From assembly GCA_021414245.1 (NCBI GenBank), contig JAIOOU010000016.1:103931-167930 (forward strand): a stretch of 64,000 bases of DNA. Reading direction: 5' to 3'. The notes below the pieces were generated by a model. It searched no databases. It was not told the DNA's origin and was given only the letters and a program-made list of their open reading frames with translations. Shown piece after piece: positions 45,146-54,101 of this stretch. The first letter of the stretch is position 1, and the number at the start of each line of letters is the position of its first letter. The position numbers and the translations under genes are program-made. This stretch comes from Chloroflexota bacterium. GTDB lineage: Bacteria; Chloroflexota; Anaerolineae; Anaerolineales; Villigracilaceae.

Positions 45146-45493
45146 ATGTTTAATTACGCAACTTTGGTTGAGGAAAAAATCGAATTCGTTGAGATCGCTC
45201 CTGCTTCGGAATTGCCGAATGGGGAAAGGTTGTTTGTTGACCTGGGTGACAGGCCGATCGTGATCTTCAATATTGCAGGACAACTCTTTGCCATCGGGGA
45301 TGTATGCTCGCACGATGACGGTCCACTTGGCGATGGGACGATCGAGGATCATAATATCGTTTGCCCGCGGCATGGGGCAGAATTCGATGTGCGCACGGGA
45401 AAGGCTGTGGCCATGCCGGCCGTGATCGATATACCCGCTTATCCTGTGCAGATCAGGGATGGCACCATATTTGTTGGAATTCCGAAGGAATAA
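45146..45493 (+). CDS. Rieske-type [2Fe-2S] ferredoxin
   Basis: A 115-residue soluble Rieske ferredoxin. Ligands are Cys54-x-His56 (DVCSHDD) and Cys73-x2-His76 (CPRHGAEFDVRTG), as in BphF/NirD-type small Rieske proteins that often end suf operons in Gram-positive-like bacteria. No membrane anchor, so it is not the missing partner of the cytochrome b at 25714. It may supply electrons for cluster assembly (inference). Confidence 0.9.
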   Translation: MFNYATLVEEKIEFVEIAPASELPNGERLFVDLGDRPIVIFNIAGQLFAIGDVCSHDDGPLGDGTIEDHNIVCPRHGAEFDVRTGKAVAMPAVIDIPAYPVQIRDGTIFVGIPKE

Positions 45494-45527
45494 AAAAGAC
45501 GGTGACTTTGAGGTCACCGTCTTTTTT
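45492..45527. terminator. Bidirectional terminator after the suf operon
   Basis: A perfect 15-base-pair stem AAAAAAGACGGTGAC with loop TTTGAG, between convergent genes. Confidence 0.9.
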
Positions 45528-46158
45528 ACATCTCAAAGCTTCCCACTATTCGAAGGATGTCGAATCCTTCTGCAAAGGGACATTCCGCCAGCGCGCCATG
45601 GCGCACCATGATCGAACGGGTCAGTTCGCTGTTGAAATAATACCGATCCCTGTAGGTCTCATACTCGGCGAGGGCTTCGATCTTTTTGTTCACATCCTCT
45701 TCAGTGACCTGAACCAGGAAATGCGGGAAGAATCCATACGAGGAACGGACAACATCAAATCCCAGTACTGTAATTCCGCGGAAGGCACGCAAGGCCTCGT
45801 CGGTCATGGTGTTGTGGTCCTGGTGCACGTCCTGCCTGCTGTGGGTGAAGATCAGGTCAGGTTGATATTCTCTACGGATTTTCAGAAAATATTCAAGAAT
45901 TTCCTGGCGCGAGCCGGGGAAGATGCGTGTTTGGAACGGCCCGAGCACGATTTTCGAATCCGGAACTCCCAGAATATTCATCGAGCGAATGTGCTCATCC
46001 TTGACCTTTTTTAAATCGGGGTTTTTTTGATTGTCTGAAAGCGTGACGCATAGCACATCGGCCCTGTTAACGATATGATGCAACAGGGCGCCGCATCCCA
46101 GTTCGATGTCATCTGGGTGTGCCCCAAGGAAAAGGACTTTTTTACCGGAGAAATTCAT
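45526..46158 (-). CDS. PIG-L family deacetylase
   Basis: A 210-residue zinc-dependent deacetylase of the PIG-L/LmbE family. The zinc motif AHPDD (about 13-17) and a later HSRQDVHQDH are visible. Such enzymes remove acetyl groups from N-acetylglucosamine-linked substrates (bacillithiol, mycothiol or glycan precursors). Substrate is unknown here. Its stop lies in the shared terminator. Confidence 0.88.
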   Translation of the reverse strand: MNFSGKKVLFLGAHPDDIELGCGALLHHIVNRADVLCVTLSDNQKNPDLKKVKDEHIRSMNILGVPDSKIVLGPFQTRIFPGSRQEILEYFLKIRREYQPDLIFTHSRQDVHQDHNTMTDEALRAFRGITVLGFDVVRSSYGFFPHFLVQVTEEDVNKKIEALAEYETYRDRYYFNSELTRSIMVRHGALAECPFAEGFDILRIVGSFEM

Positions 46159-46222
46159 GAAGTTTTTTATCGGAATTAAGATGGGAGAGGTATTGAAGCG
46201 ATCTCCCGGTCCGATTTCCCGT

Positions 46223-47023
46223 TTATTTTGTAGCCAGAATTCCGCCGACGACCTTGGTCATGACCAGTTTGCCGTCACGGTCAAGCCATTTCTTAGCCAC
46301 GGTCTCGATTTTGCCGATCAGGGCCTCGTACTCATCTTTGCCGTTGAACATGGATGTCCACAATTTGCGGTCTTCTCCAAGGGAGGCGCGGACATAATCG
46401 ATAAACGGGGCCACATCCGGAAAAGTCAGGTGGTTTTCGAATTTGTGTAGTTCGGTTTTTGCAAAAATCTTATCAATGGTGTTGTAAATATCGCCTTTAA
46501 ATCGGGAGGAGCCGGGCATGGGCGGGATTTCCGCATGGGTGGCTTCCCTGATGATGTCATAGAACATCTGCTTGTTCTCGGGAAGAGGTCCGGAGACGAA
46601 AAGCCGTCCGCCTGATTTAAGCACCCGGTGGGCCTCGCCAAATGTAAAGTCCAGATCAGAGGCGTAGTAAATGGCAAACGCGCTCGTGCACAGGTCAAAG
46701 GTATTGTCTGGGAAATTGAATGGTTTGTTAAAATCCAGGAATTGAAAATCAATGTTTGCCCCGACTTTCCTGTTCTTTTCACGGGCTTTCTCCAGCAATT
46801 CCTCTGAAAAATCACCGCCGGTGATGGTGGCCTTGCCTTTTACATAATCGTTAAATAGGAAGGATAACTTGCCCGCGCCGCAGCCTACATCAAGAATGTT
46901 CATGCCAGCCTGTGGCCTGAGGAGTTCATTTGTCCATACGTCAATATTGGCGGACCCATATTTTTCATGGATGTCAATGCGCATCAAAAGATCCTTGCTG
47001 GGTTCCTGGTAGTCAATTTTCAT
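46223..47023 (-). CDS. SAM-dependent methyltransferase
   Basis: A 266-residue class I methyltransferase with motif I ILDVGCGAGKLSFL (about 43-56), then FPDNTFDLCTSAFAIYYASD and RVLKSGGRLFVSGPLP. ATG 47023 is chosen over 47071 because AAGGAGAG lies just upstream. It is transcribed toward the PIG-L gene with a 64-base gap. Substrate unknown; the paralogue class differs from the one at 13874. Confidence 0.87.
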   Translation of the reverse strand: MKIDYQEPSKDLLMRIDIHEKYGSANIDVWTNELLRPQAGMNILDVGCGAGKLSFLFNDYVKGKATITGGDFSEELLEKAREKNRKVGANIDFQFLDFNKPFNFPDNTFDLCTSAFAIYYASDLDFTFGEAHRVLKSGGRLFVSGPLPENKQMFYDIIREATHAEIPPMPGSSRFKGDIYNTIDKIFAKTELHKFENHLTFPDVAPFIDYVRASLGEDRKLWTSMFNGKDEYEALIGKIETVAKKWLDRDGKLVMTKVVGGILATK

Positions 47024-47099
47024 ACATCTCTCCTTGTAGGTAATAAAGGAATTATACCAAAACCGCTTCAAAATTCAATGACTGAATTTTGAAGCTTAT

Positions 47100-47333
47100 T
47101 TACGTTTGTTTTGCTCCTTGCTTAACCGGTAACGGATGCCTTTCCCGGCAAGAGGTAAAATCCCTATAGCGGGGAATGATATGGAGATGCGCGTGGAAGA
47201 CATGTTGCCCGCCGACCGCGCTGCAATTCCAACCCAGGTTGTACCCATCGGGTTGGGGTATCCTATCCAGCATGGACTTTGCCTGATGAATGATTTCATA
47301 CGGTCACGCGGTTACAAAAGCGGCAGTCGATTA
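47100..47333 (-). pseudogene. HIT-family protein remnant
   Basis: The 362-base stretch between the methyltransferase and hisS holds no intact gene, but the minus strand from 47303 to 47100 encodes 67 codons that read as the C-terminal half of a HIT hydrolase: GYNLGWNCSAVGGQHVFHAH followed by LHIIPRY, with the histidine triad. A TGA lies just upstream in this frame (47304-47306). In the neighbouring frame DCRFCNR resembles the N-terminal zinc knuckle of HIT proteins. The middle of the gene is missing, so it appears to be decayed by deletion and frameshift. HIT proteins bind nucleotides (Fhit/HinT type). Confidence 0.7.
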
Positions 47334-47385
47334 TTTTTTAGTTCTCCTTGGAAACTCATGATAGAATTCGCGCACTGGAGTTACT

Positions 47386-48663
47386 ATGGCGAGCAAAATT
47401 AATACGGTAAAAGGTACGAGGGAATTTTATCCCGAAGAGATGGCCTTGCGTAATTATCTTTACGAAAAGGTGGGTGTGGCTGCGCGCTCTTTCGGTTACC
47501 AGGAATATGACGGGCCATTTATCGAGCCCATTGACCTGTATGCCGCGAAATCCGGCGAGGAGCTGGTCAAGAAGCAATCTTTTACGTTTGAAGACCGCGG
47601 TGGTGACCTGGTGACCCTGCGCCCTGAGCTCACGCCCAGCCTGGCGCGTATGATCGCCGCGAAGCAGGGGGAGTTGACCTTTCCCGCCCGTTGGTGGTCG
47701 TTTGGGCCGTTTTGGCGTTACGAACAGCCGCAAAAGGGACGCACCCGTGAATTCTTCCAATGGAATATTGACATGTTGGGCGTCAGTTCGCCGGAAGCCG
47801 ATGCAGAATTGATCGCAGTGGGTGCAAATTTCCTGCGCTCGGTCAGGCTTGACCCTCAACAGGCCACCATCTATGTGAATAATCGACGTCTGATGGATGC
47901 TGAATTCGACGCTCTCAAGATCCCATCCGAAAAGCGGATGGATGTGTCCAACCTGGTGGATCGACGTACAAAGATGGAGCCCGCCAAGTGGGATGCCTAT
48001 GCCCTCGAGCTCGCACTGGATCAGACCCAACTCAATGGATTAAAGGATGTTCTTGGCAATCTGGATCTGTGGAAGAAGAGTGATGAGTTGGTTCGTCTTT
48101 TTGCGACCCTTGAGGCATTGGGTGTCAAGGAATACGTCAAATTTGATCCAAATATTATGCGCGGCATCCTGTACTATACCGGCACGGTCTTTGAAGCTTT
48201 CGATAACAGCGGCTCGGTGAAGCGCGCCATTTTAGGGGGCGGCCGGTATGACAATTTGCTGGAAGATGTCGGCGGACAGCCCCTTTCCGGCGTTGGCTTC
48301 GCAATGGGTGACGTTGTGATGGGCATTGTCCTGCAGGAAAAAGGGCTTTTGCCGGAGTTCATTCCCAGCCCGGCGCCTGTTCTGGTGACGATATTTGACG
48401 AAACGTTGATACGCGATTCCTATGCCCTGGCGGCTGAATTTAGGAATGCCGGATTAAATGTGCTTTGCTACCCGGAGCCGGCCAAGCTTCAAAAGCAATT
48501 TAAATTTGCCGACAAGATGAAAGCCCGGATCGTGGTCACTCTGGGTCCGGATGAGGTGGCCAAAGGCCTGGTGGCGGTCAAAAACCTTGTCAACAGCGAG
48601 CAGGTCACAGTCAAGCGTGATGCGGCGCTTGAATTGATCAAGGGTTTATTGGCCGGGGCCTGA
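47386..48663 (+). CDS. hisS: Histidine-tRNA ligase
   Basis: A 425-residue class II synthetase that charges tRNA-His. Motif 2 FRYEQPQKGRTREFFQWN-like (WRYEQPQKGRTREFFQ) and the His-binding LGGGRYDNL are present, and the C-terminal anticodon-binding domain (about 330-425) follows. It is 31 bases upstream of the tRNA-His gene, an informative pairing. Confidence 0.96.
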   Translation: MASKINTVKGTREFYPEEMALRNYLYEKVGVAARSFGYQEYDGPFIEPIDLYAAKSGEELVKKQSFTFEDRGGDLVTLRPELTPSLARMIAAKQGELTFPARWWSFGPFWRYEQPQKGRTREFFQWNIDMLGVSSPEADAELIAVGANFLRSVRLDPQQATIYVNNRRLMDAEFDALKIPSEKRMDVSNLVDRRTKMEPAKWDAYALELALDQTQLNGLKDVLGNLDLWKKSDELVRLFATLEALGVKEYVKFDPNIMRGILYYTGTVFEAFDNSGSVKRAILGGGRYDNLLEDVGGQPLSGVGFAMGDVVMGIVLQEKGLLPEFIPSPAPVLVTIFDETLIRDSYALAAEFRNAGLNVLCYPEPAKLQKQFKFADKMKARIVVTLGPDEVAKGLVAVKNLVNSEQVTVKRDAALELIKGLLAGA

Positions 48664-48694
48664 AATGTGGTAAAATTTTGCCCGCTTCAAATAC

Positions 48695-48767
48695 GGAGCC
48701 TGTAGCTCAACGGCAGAGCGCCACACTGTGGATGTGGATGTTGAGGGTTCGAAACCCTTCAGGCTCC
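48695..48767 (+). tRNA. tRNA-His (anticodon GTG)
   Basis: Cloverleaf with an eight-base-pair acceptor stem (GGAGCCTG / CAGGCTCC), which includes the extra G-1 and C73 typical of tRNA-His. Anticodon stem CCACA/TGTGG encloses loop CTGTGGA, with anticodon GTG. T arm AGGGTTCGAAACCCT is standard. The CCA end is not encoded. It follows hisS directly. Confidence 0.95.
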
Positions 48768-48773
48768 CACCTT

Positions 48774-48812
48774 AATAATCCTCCGGGATCCCTTGGATCC
48801 CGGAGGATTATT
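48774..48812 (+). terminator. Hairpin terminator downstream of tRNA-His
   Basis: A perfect 18-base-pair stem (AATAATCCTCCGGGATCC) with CTT loop, then ATTATT region. T-run is short, so termination may be partial before glgA. Confidence 0.65.
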
Positions 48813-48839
48813 GCAAATTGAATCGAGTAAAATACCTTT

Positions 48840-50267
48840 ATGCCCAAAACCATTAACGTCCTTTTTCTGGCGGCCGAAGCGGAACCATTTATTAAAGTAG
48901 GGGGGCTGGGAGATGTCGCCGGTTCCCTGCCGCGTGCCTTACGGGCTCTTGCCAATGACGAAGTAACGCTGGATGTACGTCTTGTCATCCCATTCCACCC
49001 AGCTGTGAAGGCGGATGGTCTCAAACCACTGGGGATGTTCGCTCTGAATCGCCTTGGCTCGGAAGTTCAAGTGGAGGCATTTGAAACAACCTTGAACGGC
49101 ATGCCCGTTTACCTGATCAATGGGGAGCCGATCCGGACGAATGGCTCTGTTTATTCCCTGGATGCAAGACTCGACGCGGAAAAATATGCCTTTTTTTCAC
49201 TGGCCGCTCTCGAACTGGTCAGGCATATTCATTGGTCCCCTGATGTGATTCATGGAAACGACTGGCACACCGCCTTGAGCATATACGGTTCCCTGACCAG
49301 GCGTTGGGAGGAGGGTGCGCGCAAGGTGGCCTCCTTGATTACACTGCACAACCTTCCTTTCATGGGACCGGATGTAAGTGGCATCCTGGAAAGCTATGGC
49401 GTAAAGCTGGCTCAAACAGATCTGCCGGATTGGGCCCGGGTCATGCCGCTGCCTTTGGGGCTTTGGGCATCGGATGCGATCGTGGCCGTTTCGCCGACTT
49501 ACGGCCGGGAGATCCTGACTCCTGAATACGGCTGCGGCCTGAATGAATTCCTGCAATTTCGGCACGAAACGGTTCATGGCATTGTCAATGGCCTGGATGT
49601 TGATTCCTTCAATCCGAAGGACGATGCTTCGCTTGGCGTAAATTACGATCTGGCTTCCATCGAGAAACGATCAGCCAATAAGGGCTTTCTGCAGGAAAGA
49701 TTGAATTTGCCGCGTGAAAGCGAAACGCCTTTGCTGGCTCTTGTCTCCCGTATGGATGTTCAAAAAGGCGTGGACCTGGCTTTCACCGCATTGAAGGGGA
49801 TGAAAAAGACGAACTTTCAGGCCGTTATATTAGGCACAGGCGACCCGAAGCTTGAAGAAGCCGCCCTGGCCTTGCAGGCCCTATATCCCGAAAAAATAAA
49901 AGTCGAGACCCGTTACGATGCAGGCCTTGCCCGGCAGATCTACGCCGGTGCGGATATGTTATTGATGCCGTCACGATACGAACCGTGCGGTCTGTCGCAG
50001 ATGATCGCCATGCGTTATGGCTGTGTACCGGTGGTCCGTGCTGCTGGCGGACTGAACGATACCGTTCAGAACGGTGTGACTGGTTTTGTTTTTGAAAAGA
50101 TTCATCATCTATCCCTGGCTGGCGCGATCAAAAATGCGATCAAGGTATTTTCGAATCGCGAGCAATGGACCTCCATGCAATGCGCCGGGATGTCACAGGA
50201 CTTCTCCTGGGAAAAATCGGCAAAACAGTATCTTGAAATCTACCAATCCATACTCAAAACATCATGA
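48840..50267 (+). CDS. glgA: Glycogen synthase (ADP-glucose type)
   Basis: A 475-residue GT5 enzyme that extends alpha-1,4-glucan. The N-terminal AEAEPFIKVGGLGDVAGSLP holds the KxGGLGDV ADP-glucose motif (Lys20). The catalytic C-terminal motif SRYEPCGLSQMIAMRYG is also present. Its stop overlaps the malQ start by four bases, so glycogen synthesis and remodelling are co-expressed. Confidence 0.95.
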   Translation: MPKTINVLFLAAEAEPFIKVGGLGDVAGSLPRALRALANDEVTLDVRLVIPFHPAVKADGLKPLGMFALNRLGSEVQVEAFETTLNGMPVYLINGEPIRTNGSVYSLDARLDAEKYAFFSLAALELVRHIHWSPDVIHGNDWHTALSIYGSLTRRWEEGARKVASLITLHNLPFMGPDVSGILESYGVKLAQTDLPDWARVMPLPLGLWASDAIVAVSPTYGREILTPEYGCGLNEFLQFRHETVHGIVNGLDVDSFNPKDDASLGVNYDLASIEKRSANKGFLQERLNLPRESETPLLALVSRMDVQKGVDLAFTALKGMKKTNFQAVILGTGDPKLEEAALALQALYPEKIKVETRYDAGLARQIYAGADMLLMPSRYEPCGLSQMIAMRYGCVPVVRAAGGLNDTVQNGVTGFVFEKIHHLSLAGAIKNAIKVFSNREQWTSMQCAGMSQDFSWEKSAKQYLEIYQSILKTS

Positions 50268-51769
50268 CATTCAAACGTTCCTCAGGAATTCTCCTCCATC
50301 CCTCCAGTCTCTCGGGTCCGTACGGAATCGGTGATATCGGCCCCCAGGCTTACCGTTTCGTTGACTGGCTTTCGTCGACGGGTTCAAAACTCTGGCAGGT
50401 ATTGCCTCTTGGCCCGACCGGCTACGGCGATTCGCCTTATCAATGCTTTTCGGCTTTTGCCGGAAACCCATATTTGATCAGCCCGGAGGATCTGCTGGCG
50501 GAGGGTCTGTTGACTCGGAATGACCTTGAGGAGAAGCCGGAATTTGGCGCCGCCTTCGTCGACTTCGGCCTGCTCATCCCGTGGAAACTTGATCTTTTGC
50601 AAAAATCCTTTTCCCGTTTTCAGGCATCCCCGGAACGGTTGCAAACAGCGTTTGACTATTTCCGCGCCGAGAATGCCTTCTGGCTTGATGATTACACTCT
50701 TTTCATGGCATTGAAGGAATCCAATGGCGGCGGCTCGTGGAACGGATGGCCGGAGCCGGTCAGGAAGAGAAGAAAGCCGGCCTTGAGCAAGGCCCAGACG
50801 GAATTGGCGGAAAGCATCATGCGATATGCATTCTATCAATTCATTTTCTTTCGCCAGTGGAGCAAGTTGCGCGCCTATGCCCGCGAACGCGGCATCCAGA
50901 TCGTCGGGGATATCCCAATTTTCGTGGCATATGATTCTTCCGATGTTTGGGCGCACCCTGAATTGTTCTTTTTGGACGAGGAGGGCAACCCGACTGTCGT
51001 CGCAGGAGTCCCGCCGGACAGTTTTTCGGCAACGGGTCAATTGTGGGGTAACCCGCTTTATAAATGGGAAGTCCATAAAAGAGATGGATATGCCTGGTGG
51101 CTTTCCCGTGTACGGGCATCCCTGCAAACTGTGGACATCCTCCGTTTTGATCATTTCCGTGGTTTTGCCGGATATTATGAGATTCCCGCAGATCATAAAA
51201 CAGCTGAACTGGGTCGTTGGGTGCCTGGTCCGGGTAAGGATTTTTTCCGGGCTGTTGATAAATATCTGGGCGATGGATTGGTCACACCCGGGACGGGACT
51301 CCCGGTCATTGCAGAGGACTTGGGACTGGTCACTCCTGATGTGATCGAGCTGCTTGAGGCCTTTAACCTGCCTGGGATGAAGGTGCTTCAATTTGGTTTT
51401 TCAGGCCCGGGCAACCCCTTTCTTCCCCATAATTATGTTCCCAATTGTGTGGCCTATACCGGTACGCACGATAATGACACGGCACTTGGATGGTTTGCTT
51501 CGGCAACGCCTCATGAAAAGGAGTTTGCCCAGCGTTATTTGCGGGTGGATGGCAGTGATTTTGCCTGGGACCTGATCCGTGCGGTTTGGAGCTCGGTTGC
51601 AGATCTGGCAGTTACCCCCATGCAGGATGTTCTTAGCTGCGGAGGGGAGGCCCGGATGAATTTCCCATCCCGACTTGGAGGCAACTGGGCCTGGAGAATT
51701 CAAGCTGATGATTTACGGGATGATCTGGCCGGCCGCTTGCGCGAGTTGAATTGGTTATACAAGAGGTAA
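50264..51769 (+). CDS. malQ: 4-alpha-glucanotransferase
   Basis: A 501-residue GH77 amylomaltase that transfers alpha-1,4-glucan segments. GDIPIFVAYDSSDVWAHPE, the nucleophile region LRFDHFRGF and acid/base ITED-like AEDLGLVTPDV, and TGTHDNDT are seen. It is coupled to glgA (ATGA overlap) and eight bases before rraA. Confidence 0.95.
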   Translation: MTFKRSSGILLHPSSLSGPYGIGDIGPQAYRFVDWLSSTGSKLWQVLPLGPTGYGDSPYQCFSAFAGNPYLISPEDLLAEGLLTRNDLEEKPEFGAAFVDFGLLIPWKLDLLQKSFSRFQASPERLQTAFDYFRAENAFWLDDYTLFMALKESNGGGSWNGWPEPVRKRRKPALSKAQTELAESIMRYAFYQFIFFRQWSKLRAYARERGIQIVGDIPIFVAYDSSDVWAHPELFFLDEEGNPTVVAGVPPDSFSATGQLWGNPLYKWEVHKRDGYAWWLSRVRASLQTVDILRFDHFRGFAGYYEIPADHKTAELGRWVPGPGKDFFRAVDKYLGDGLVTPGTGLPVIAEDLGLVTPDVIELLEAFNLPGMKVLQFGFSGPGNPFLPHNYVPNCVAYTGTHDNDTALGWFASATPHEKEFAQRYLRVDGSDFAWDLIRAVWSSVADLAVTPMQDVLSCGGEARMNFPSRLGGNWAWRIQADDLRDDLAGRLRELNWLYKR

Positions 51770-51776
51770 TCGGCTT

Positions 51777-52262
51777 ATGACCTTCAAAACTACGGATATT
51801 TGCGACAATCATCCTGAAGCCGTCCGGGTGGCGGAGGCCATTGGGTTGAGAGATTATGGCGGGGTGAAATCCTTTCATGGAACAATTCAAACAGTTAAGT
51901 GTTTCGAAGATAACAGCATATTTCGAAAGACTTTGGAACAGAATGGGACTGGAAAAGTCCTGGTTGTGGACGGCAGCGGATCGCAAAGATGTGCCTTGAT
52001 GGGCGACATGATGGGGGAGCTGGCTGTGAAAAATAACTGGTCCGGTCTCATTATTCACGGTTGTGTTCGTGATTCAGCCACCCTGGCAACGCTTTCGGTT
52101 GGAGTAAAGGCAATGAACACCACTCCGATGAAAAGCGGAAAAAGGAATGTAGGGCAGGAAAATATTCCCGTTCATTTTGCGGGAGTGGATTTTATTCCGG
52201 GGCAATTTGTATATTGTGATGAGGATGGGATTGTAGTTTCCGGGGAGAATTTCGCAAGCTAG
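51777..52262 (+). CDS. rraA: RraA-family protein
   Basis: A 161-residue RraA/HMG-aldolase-fold protein. VVDGSGSQRCALMGDMMGELA and GLIIHGCVRDSATLA are the family core. In bacteria it acts as RNase E inhibitor or as oxaloacetate/hydroxy-methyl-oxoglutarate aldolase; which of these applies is not determined. It follows malQ by seven bases. Confidence 0.88.
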   Translation: MTFKTTDICDNHPEAVRVAEAIGLRDYGGVKSFHGTIQTVKCFEDNSIFRKTLEQNGTGKVLVVDGSGSQRCALMGDMMGELAVKNNWSGLIIHGCVRDSATLATLSVGVKAMNTTPMKSGKRNVGQENIPVHFAGVDFIPGQFVYCDEDGIVVSGENFAS

Positions 52263-52293
52263 CAAAAGAATCGCTTTATAGCGGTTCTTTGTT
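52263..52293. terminator. Bidirectional terminator between rraA and cyclophilin
   Basis: Stem AAAGAATCGCT / AGCGGTTCTTT (one wobble) with TTAT loop, between convergent genes. Confidence 0.7.
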
Positions 52294-52295
52294 GT

Positions 52296-52814
52296 TTATG
52301 CCCTTTCCACGGCAAGTATCTTTATTTCGGGGGTTAAGGTTTGTTTCTTTGCCGGTTGATTCTGAATATGTTTGACCACATCCATTCCCAAAATCACCAT
52401 GCCAAAGGCCGCAAATCCCTGGCCATCCGGATTTCGCCGCCCGCCAAAATCCAGTTCAGGTTGATCTCCAATGCAGATGAAAAATTCGGAGGAGGCTGTC
52501 CCCGGCGTGTCGCGAGCCATGGACAGGACGCCGTTTTTATGCAGAATGCCTGTTTGATCGGTGGTTTCGTGGGGTATGGGCGGAAGAGCCGATGGATGAT
52601 CTTCAATCAAGAGTCCGCCCTGAATTACTTCAATCTTGAATTGATTGCCCGGTTGATTGTCTGTGCACACCGTACGGTAAAAACTGGCACCGGCAAAGCG
52701 ATTCTCGTCCACATACCGCAGAAAGTTGGCTGTCGTGACAGGGGCAAACCCTGGATACAACTCCAGCAGGATGTTTCCCAGAGCCGTTTGAATCCTTACC
52801 ATGGGATTTGACAT
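52296..52814 (-). CDS. Cyclophilin-type peptidyl-prolyl isomerase (cytosolic)
   Basis: A 172-residue cyclophilin domain with no signal peptide. FYRTVCTDNQPGNQFKIEVI and SEFFICIGDQPELDFGG fit the family; the usual F-H-R catalytic run is F-Y-R here, so His is replaced and the FFI segment is intact. It is the last gene of a leftward set with ybaK, gntK and the aconitase X genes. Confidence 0.85.
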   Translation of the reverse strand: MSNPMVRIQTALGNILLELYPGFAPVTTANFLRYVDENRFAGASFYRTVCTDNQPGNQFKIEVIQGGLLIEDHPSALPPIPHETTDQTGILHKNGVLSMARDTPGTASSEFFICIGDQPELDFGGRRNPDGQGFAAFGMVILGMDVVKHIQNQPAKKQTLTPEIKILAVERA

Positions 52815-52815
52815 G

Positions 52816-53304
52816 TCACCCCTGCACCGGTTTTTCCCGGTCTGTTAAATTCACAACAACTGCATGGCTTGCCCTGACCAAATTTTCAGGAGTAATCATG
52901 ATCTCTTCACCCCATTGGCCCGCTCCTGTTCCTAGGATGGGCTCGTTGAGCAGGCTCGCTTCAAGGAAGGACCTGAAATTTGCGGGCTGCCAGCCAAAGG
53001 CGGGAATCGATCCGATAACATATCCCGTGGTCGCTTTTACAACTTCCGGGTCGGCCATTTGGATGTTTCGAGAACCAATGGCTTTCTTCAAATTTCCGGA
53101 AACTGCATTTTGATCGCCGCCAAGCATGACCAGCACCCGTTCGCCAGTATCAACCTGGAAGATAAGAGTTTTAACTGCCTGCCTTTCTGAAAAACCGAGG
53201 ACATGAGCGACATTGGCGGCGCCTTTTTCTGTTTCAGCGGAAAAGCTGCGCGCTTCATATGGAATATTCAGAGACTCGAGATGAAGATGGGAGGCAAGTT
53301 TCAT
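52816..53304 (-). CDS. ybaK: YbaK/EbsC-type aminoacyl-tRNA deacylase
   Basis: A 162-residue editing-domain protein that hydrolyses mischarged tRNA (usually Cys-tRNA-Pro). LIFQVDTGERVLVMLGGDQ, the Lys in GNLKKAIG, and GYVIGSIPAFGW are family features. Its start overlaps the gluconokinase stop by four bases and it precedes the cyclophilin by one base. Confidence 0.9.
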   Translation of the reverse strand: MKLASHLHLESLNIPYEARSFSAETEKGAANVAHVLGFSERQAVKTLIFQVDTGERVLVMLGGDQNAVSGNLKKAIGSRNIQMADPEVVKATTGYVIGSIPAFGWQPANFRSFLEASLLNEPILGTGAGQWGEEIMITPENLVRASHAVVVNLTDREKPVQG

Positions 53305-53783
53305 ATGTTAAATCCTGTTCGGATGATGGAAATGATCTCAAGTGGGGTGCGGCCAATATCAACGATCAGTGCGTCTGCAGGCTCTTCCAGGATTTCAAAT
53401 TGACTGGCAAGCATTTTTGCAGACATAAAATGCCCCGCTCGTTTTTGAAGGCGCTCTTTGATCTGTTGGAACGTCCCCTGCAGGTGAACGAACCGAACAT
53501 AATCATTGATCCGCAGTTTATCCCGGTATTTTTTCTTGAGTGCGGAGCAGGCCAGGACCAGGGAGTGGCCGTTTCGACTCCGCTCTTCAATGATGGTTTG
53601 GAGTGACGCCAGCCAGCCGGCGCGATCCGAATCAGTAAGGGGAATATTTTGTCCCATTTTTAATAAATTGGAAGCCGGGTGAAAATCGTCGGCATCCAAA
53701 AAATCCCAGCCAAGTTCACATGCAAGCAGGGTGCCGATGGTGGTCTTGCCTGAACCCGCGACACCCATCAGAATGATGATCAT
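53301..53783 (-). CDS. gntK: Gluconokinase
   Basis: A 160-residue P-loop kinase with GVAGSGKTT (7-15) and DADDFHPASN, characteristic of bacterial GntK, which phosphorylates gluconate for the pentose phosphate or Entner-Doudoroff routes. CSALKKKYRDKLR completes the family pattern. It overlaps the ybaK start. Confidence 0.93.
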   Translation of the reverse strand: MIIILMGVAGSGKTTIGTLLACELGWDFLDADDFHPASNLLKMGQNIPLTDSDRAGWLASLQTIIEERSRNGHSLVLACSALKKKYRDKLRINDYVRFVHLQGTFQQIKERLQKRAGHFMSAKMLASQFEILEEPADALIVDIGRTPLEIISIIRTGFNI

Positions 53784-53789
53784 ATCTTA

Positions 53790-54101
53790 TTAATCTTTTT
53801 CCAACATATTTTTTGTCCAAACTTCATGCTCGTTTATTGAATTTGCAAAGCCGGCCCATGCCAGCAGATCGCGCCAGTCAAGTTTGGCAAGTGCAATTGC
53901 CTCGTGGAGCTTGGGTGTGCTGCCATTGCTGACTTTCAATGCAGCGAAATGAATGCGTTCAAGGTCCCATCCATTCCCACCCTTCTGAAATGGAAGGTTT
54001 TCGCCGCATTCATGGGTGAGGCTGTTGATTACCCCAATTCGATCCCCGGCGTTGAAAAGTTTTTCCACTATTTTTTGTGTGAGAGGGCTCAGCTGAGTCA
54101 T
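53790..54101 (-). CDS. Small hypothetical protein in the aconitase X cluster
   Basis: A 103-residue protein not recognised, predicted mostly helical, with LAKLDWRDLLAWAGFA and NEHEVW near the C-terminus. Its ATG overlaps the stop of the aconitase X small subunit by four bases, and gluconokinase follows after six bases, so it is firmly in the operon. Function unknown. Confidence 0.7.
   Translation of the reverse strand: MTQLSPLTQKIVEKLFNAGDRIGVINSLTHECGENLPFQKGGNGWDLERIHFAALKVSNGSTPKLHEAIALAKLDWRDLLAWAGFANSINEHEVWTKNMLEKD

Noticed and set aside
45146..45493. Rieske protein as the missing partner of cytochrome b at 25714-26748
   Set aside because: It has no membrane anchor, is of the small BphF/NirD type and sits at the end of the suf operon 18 kb away.
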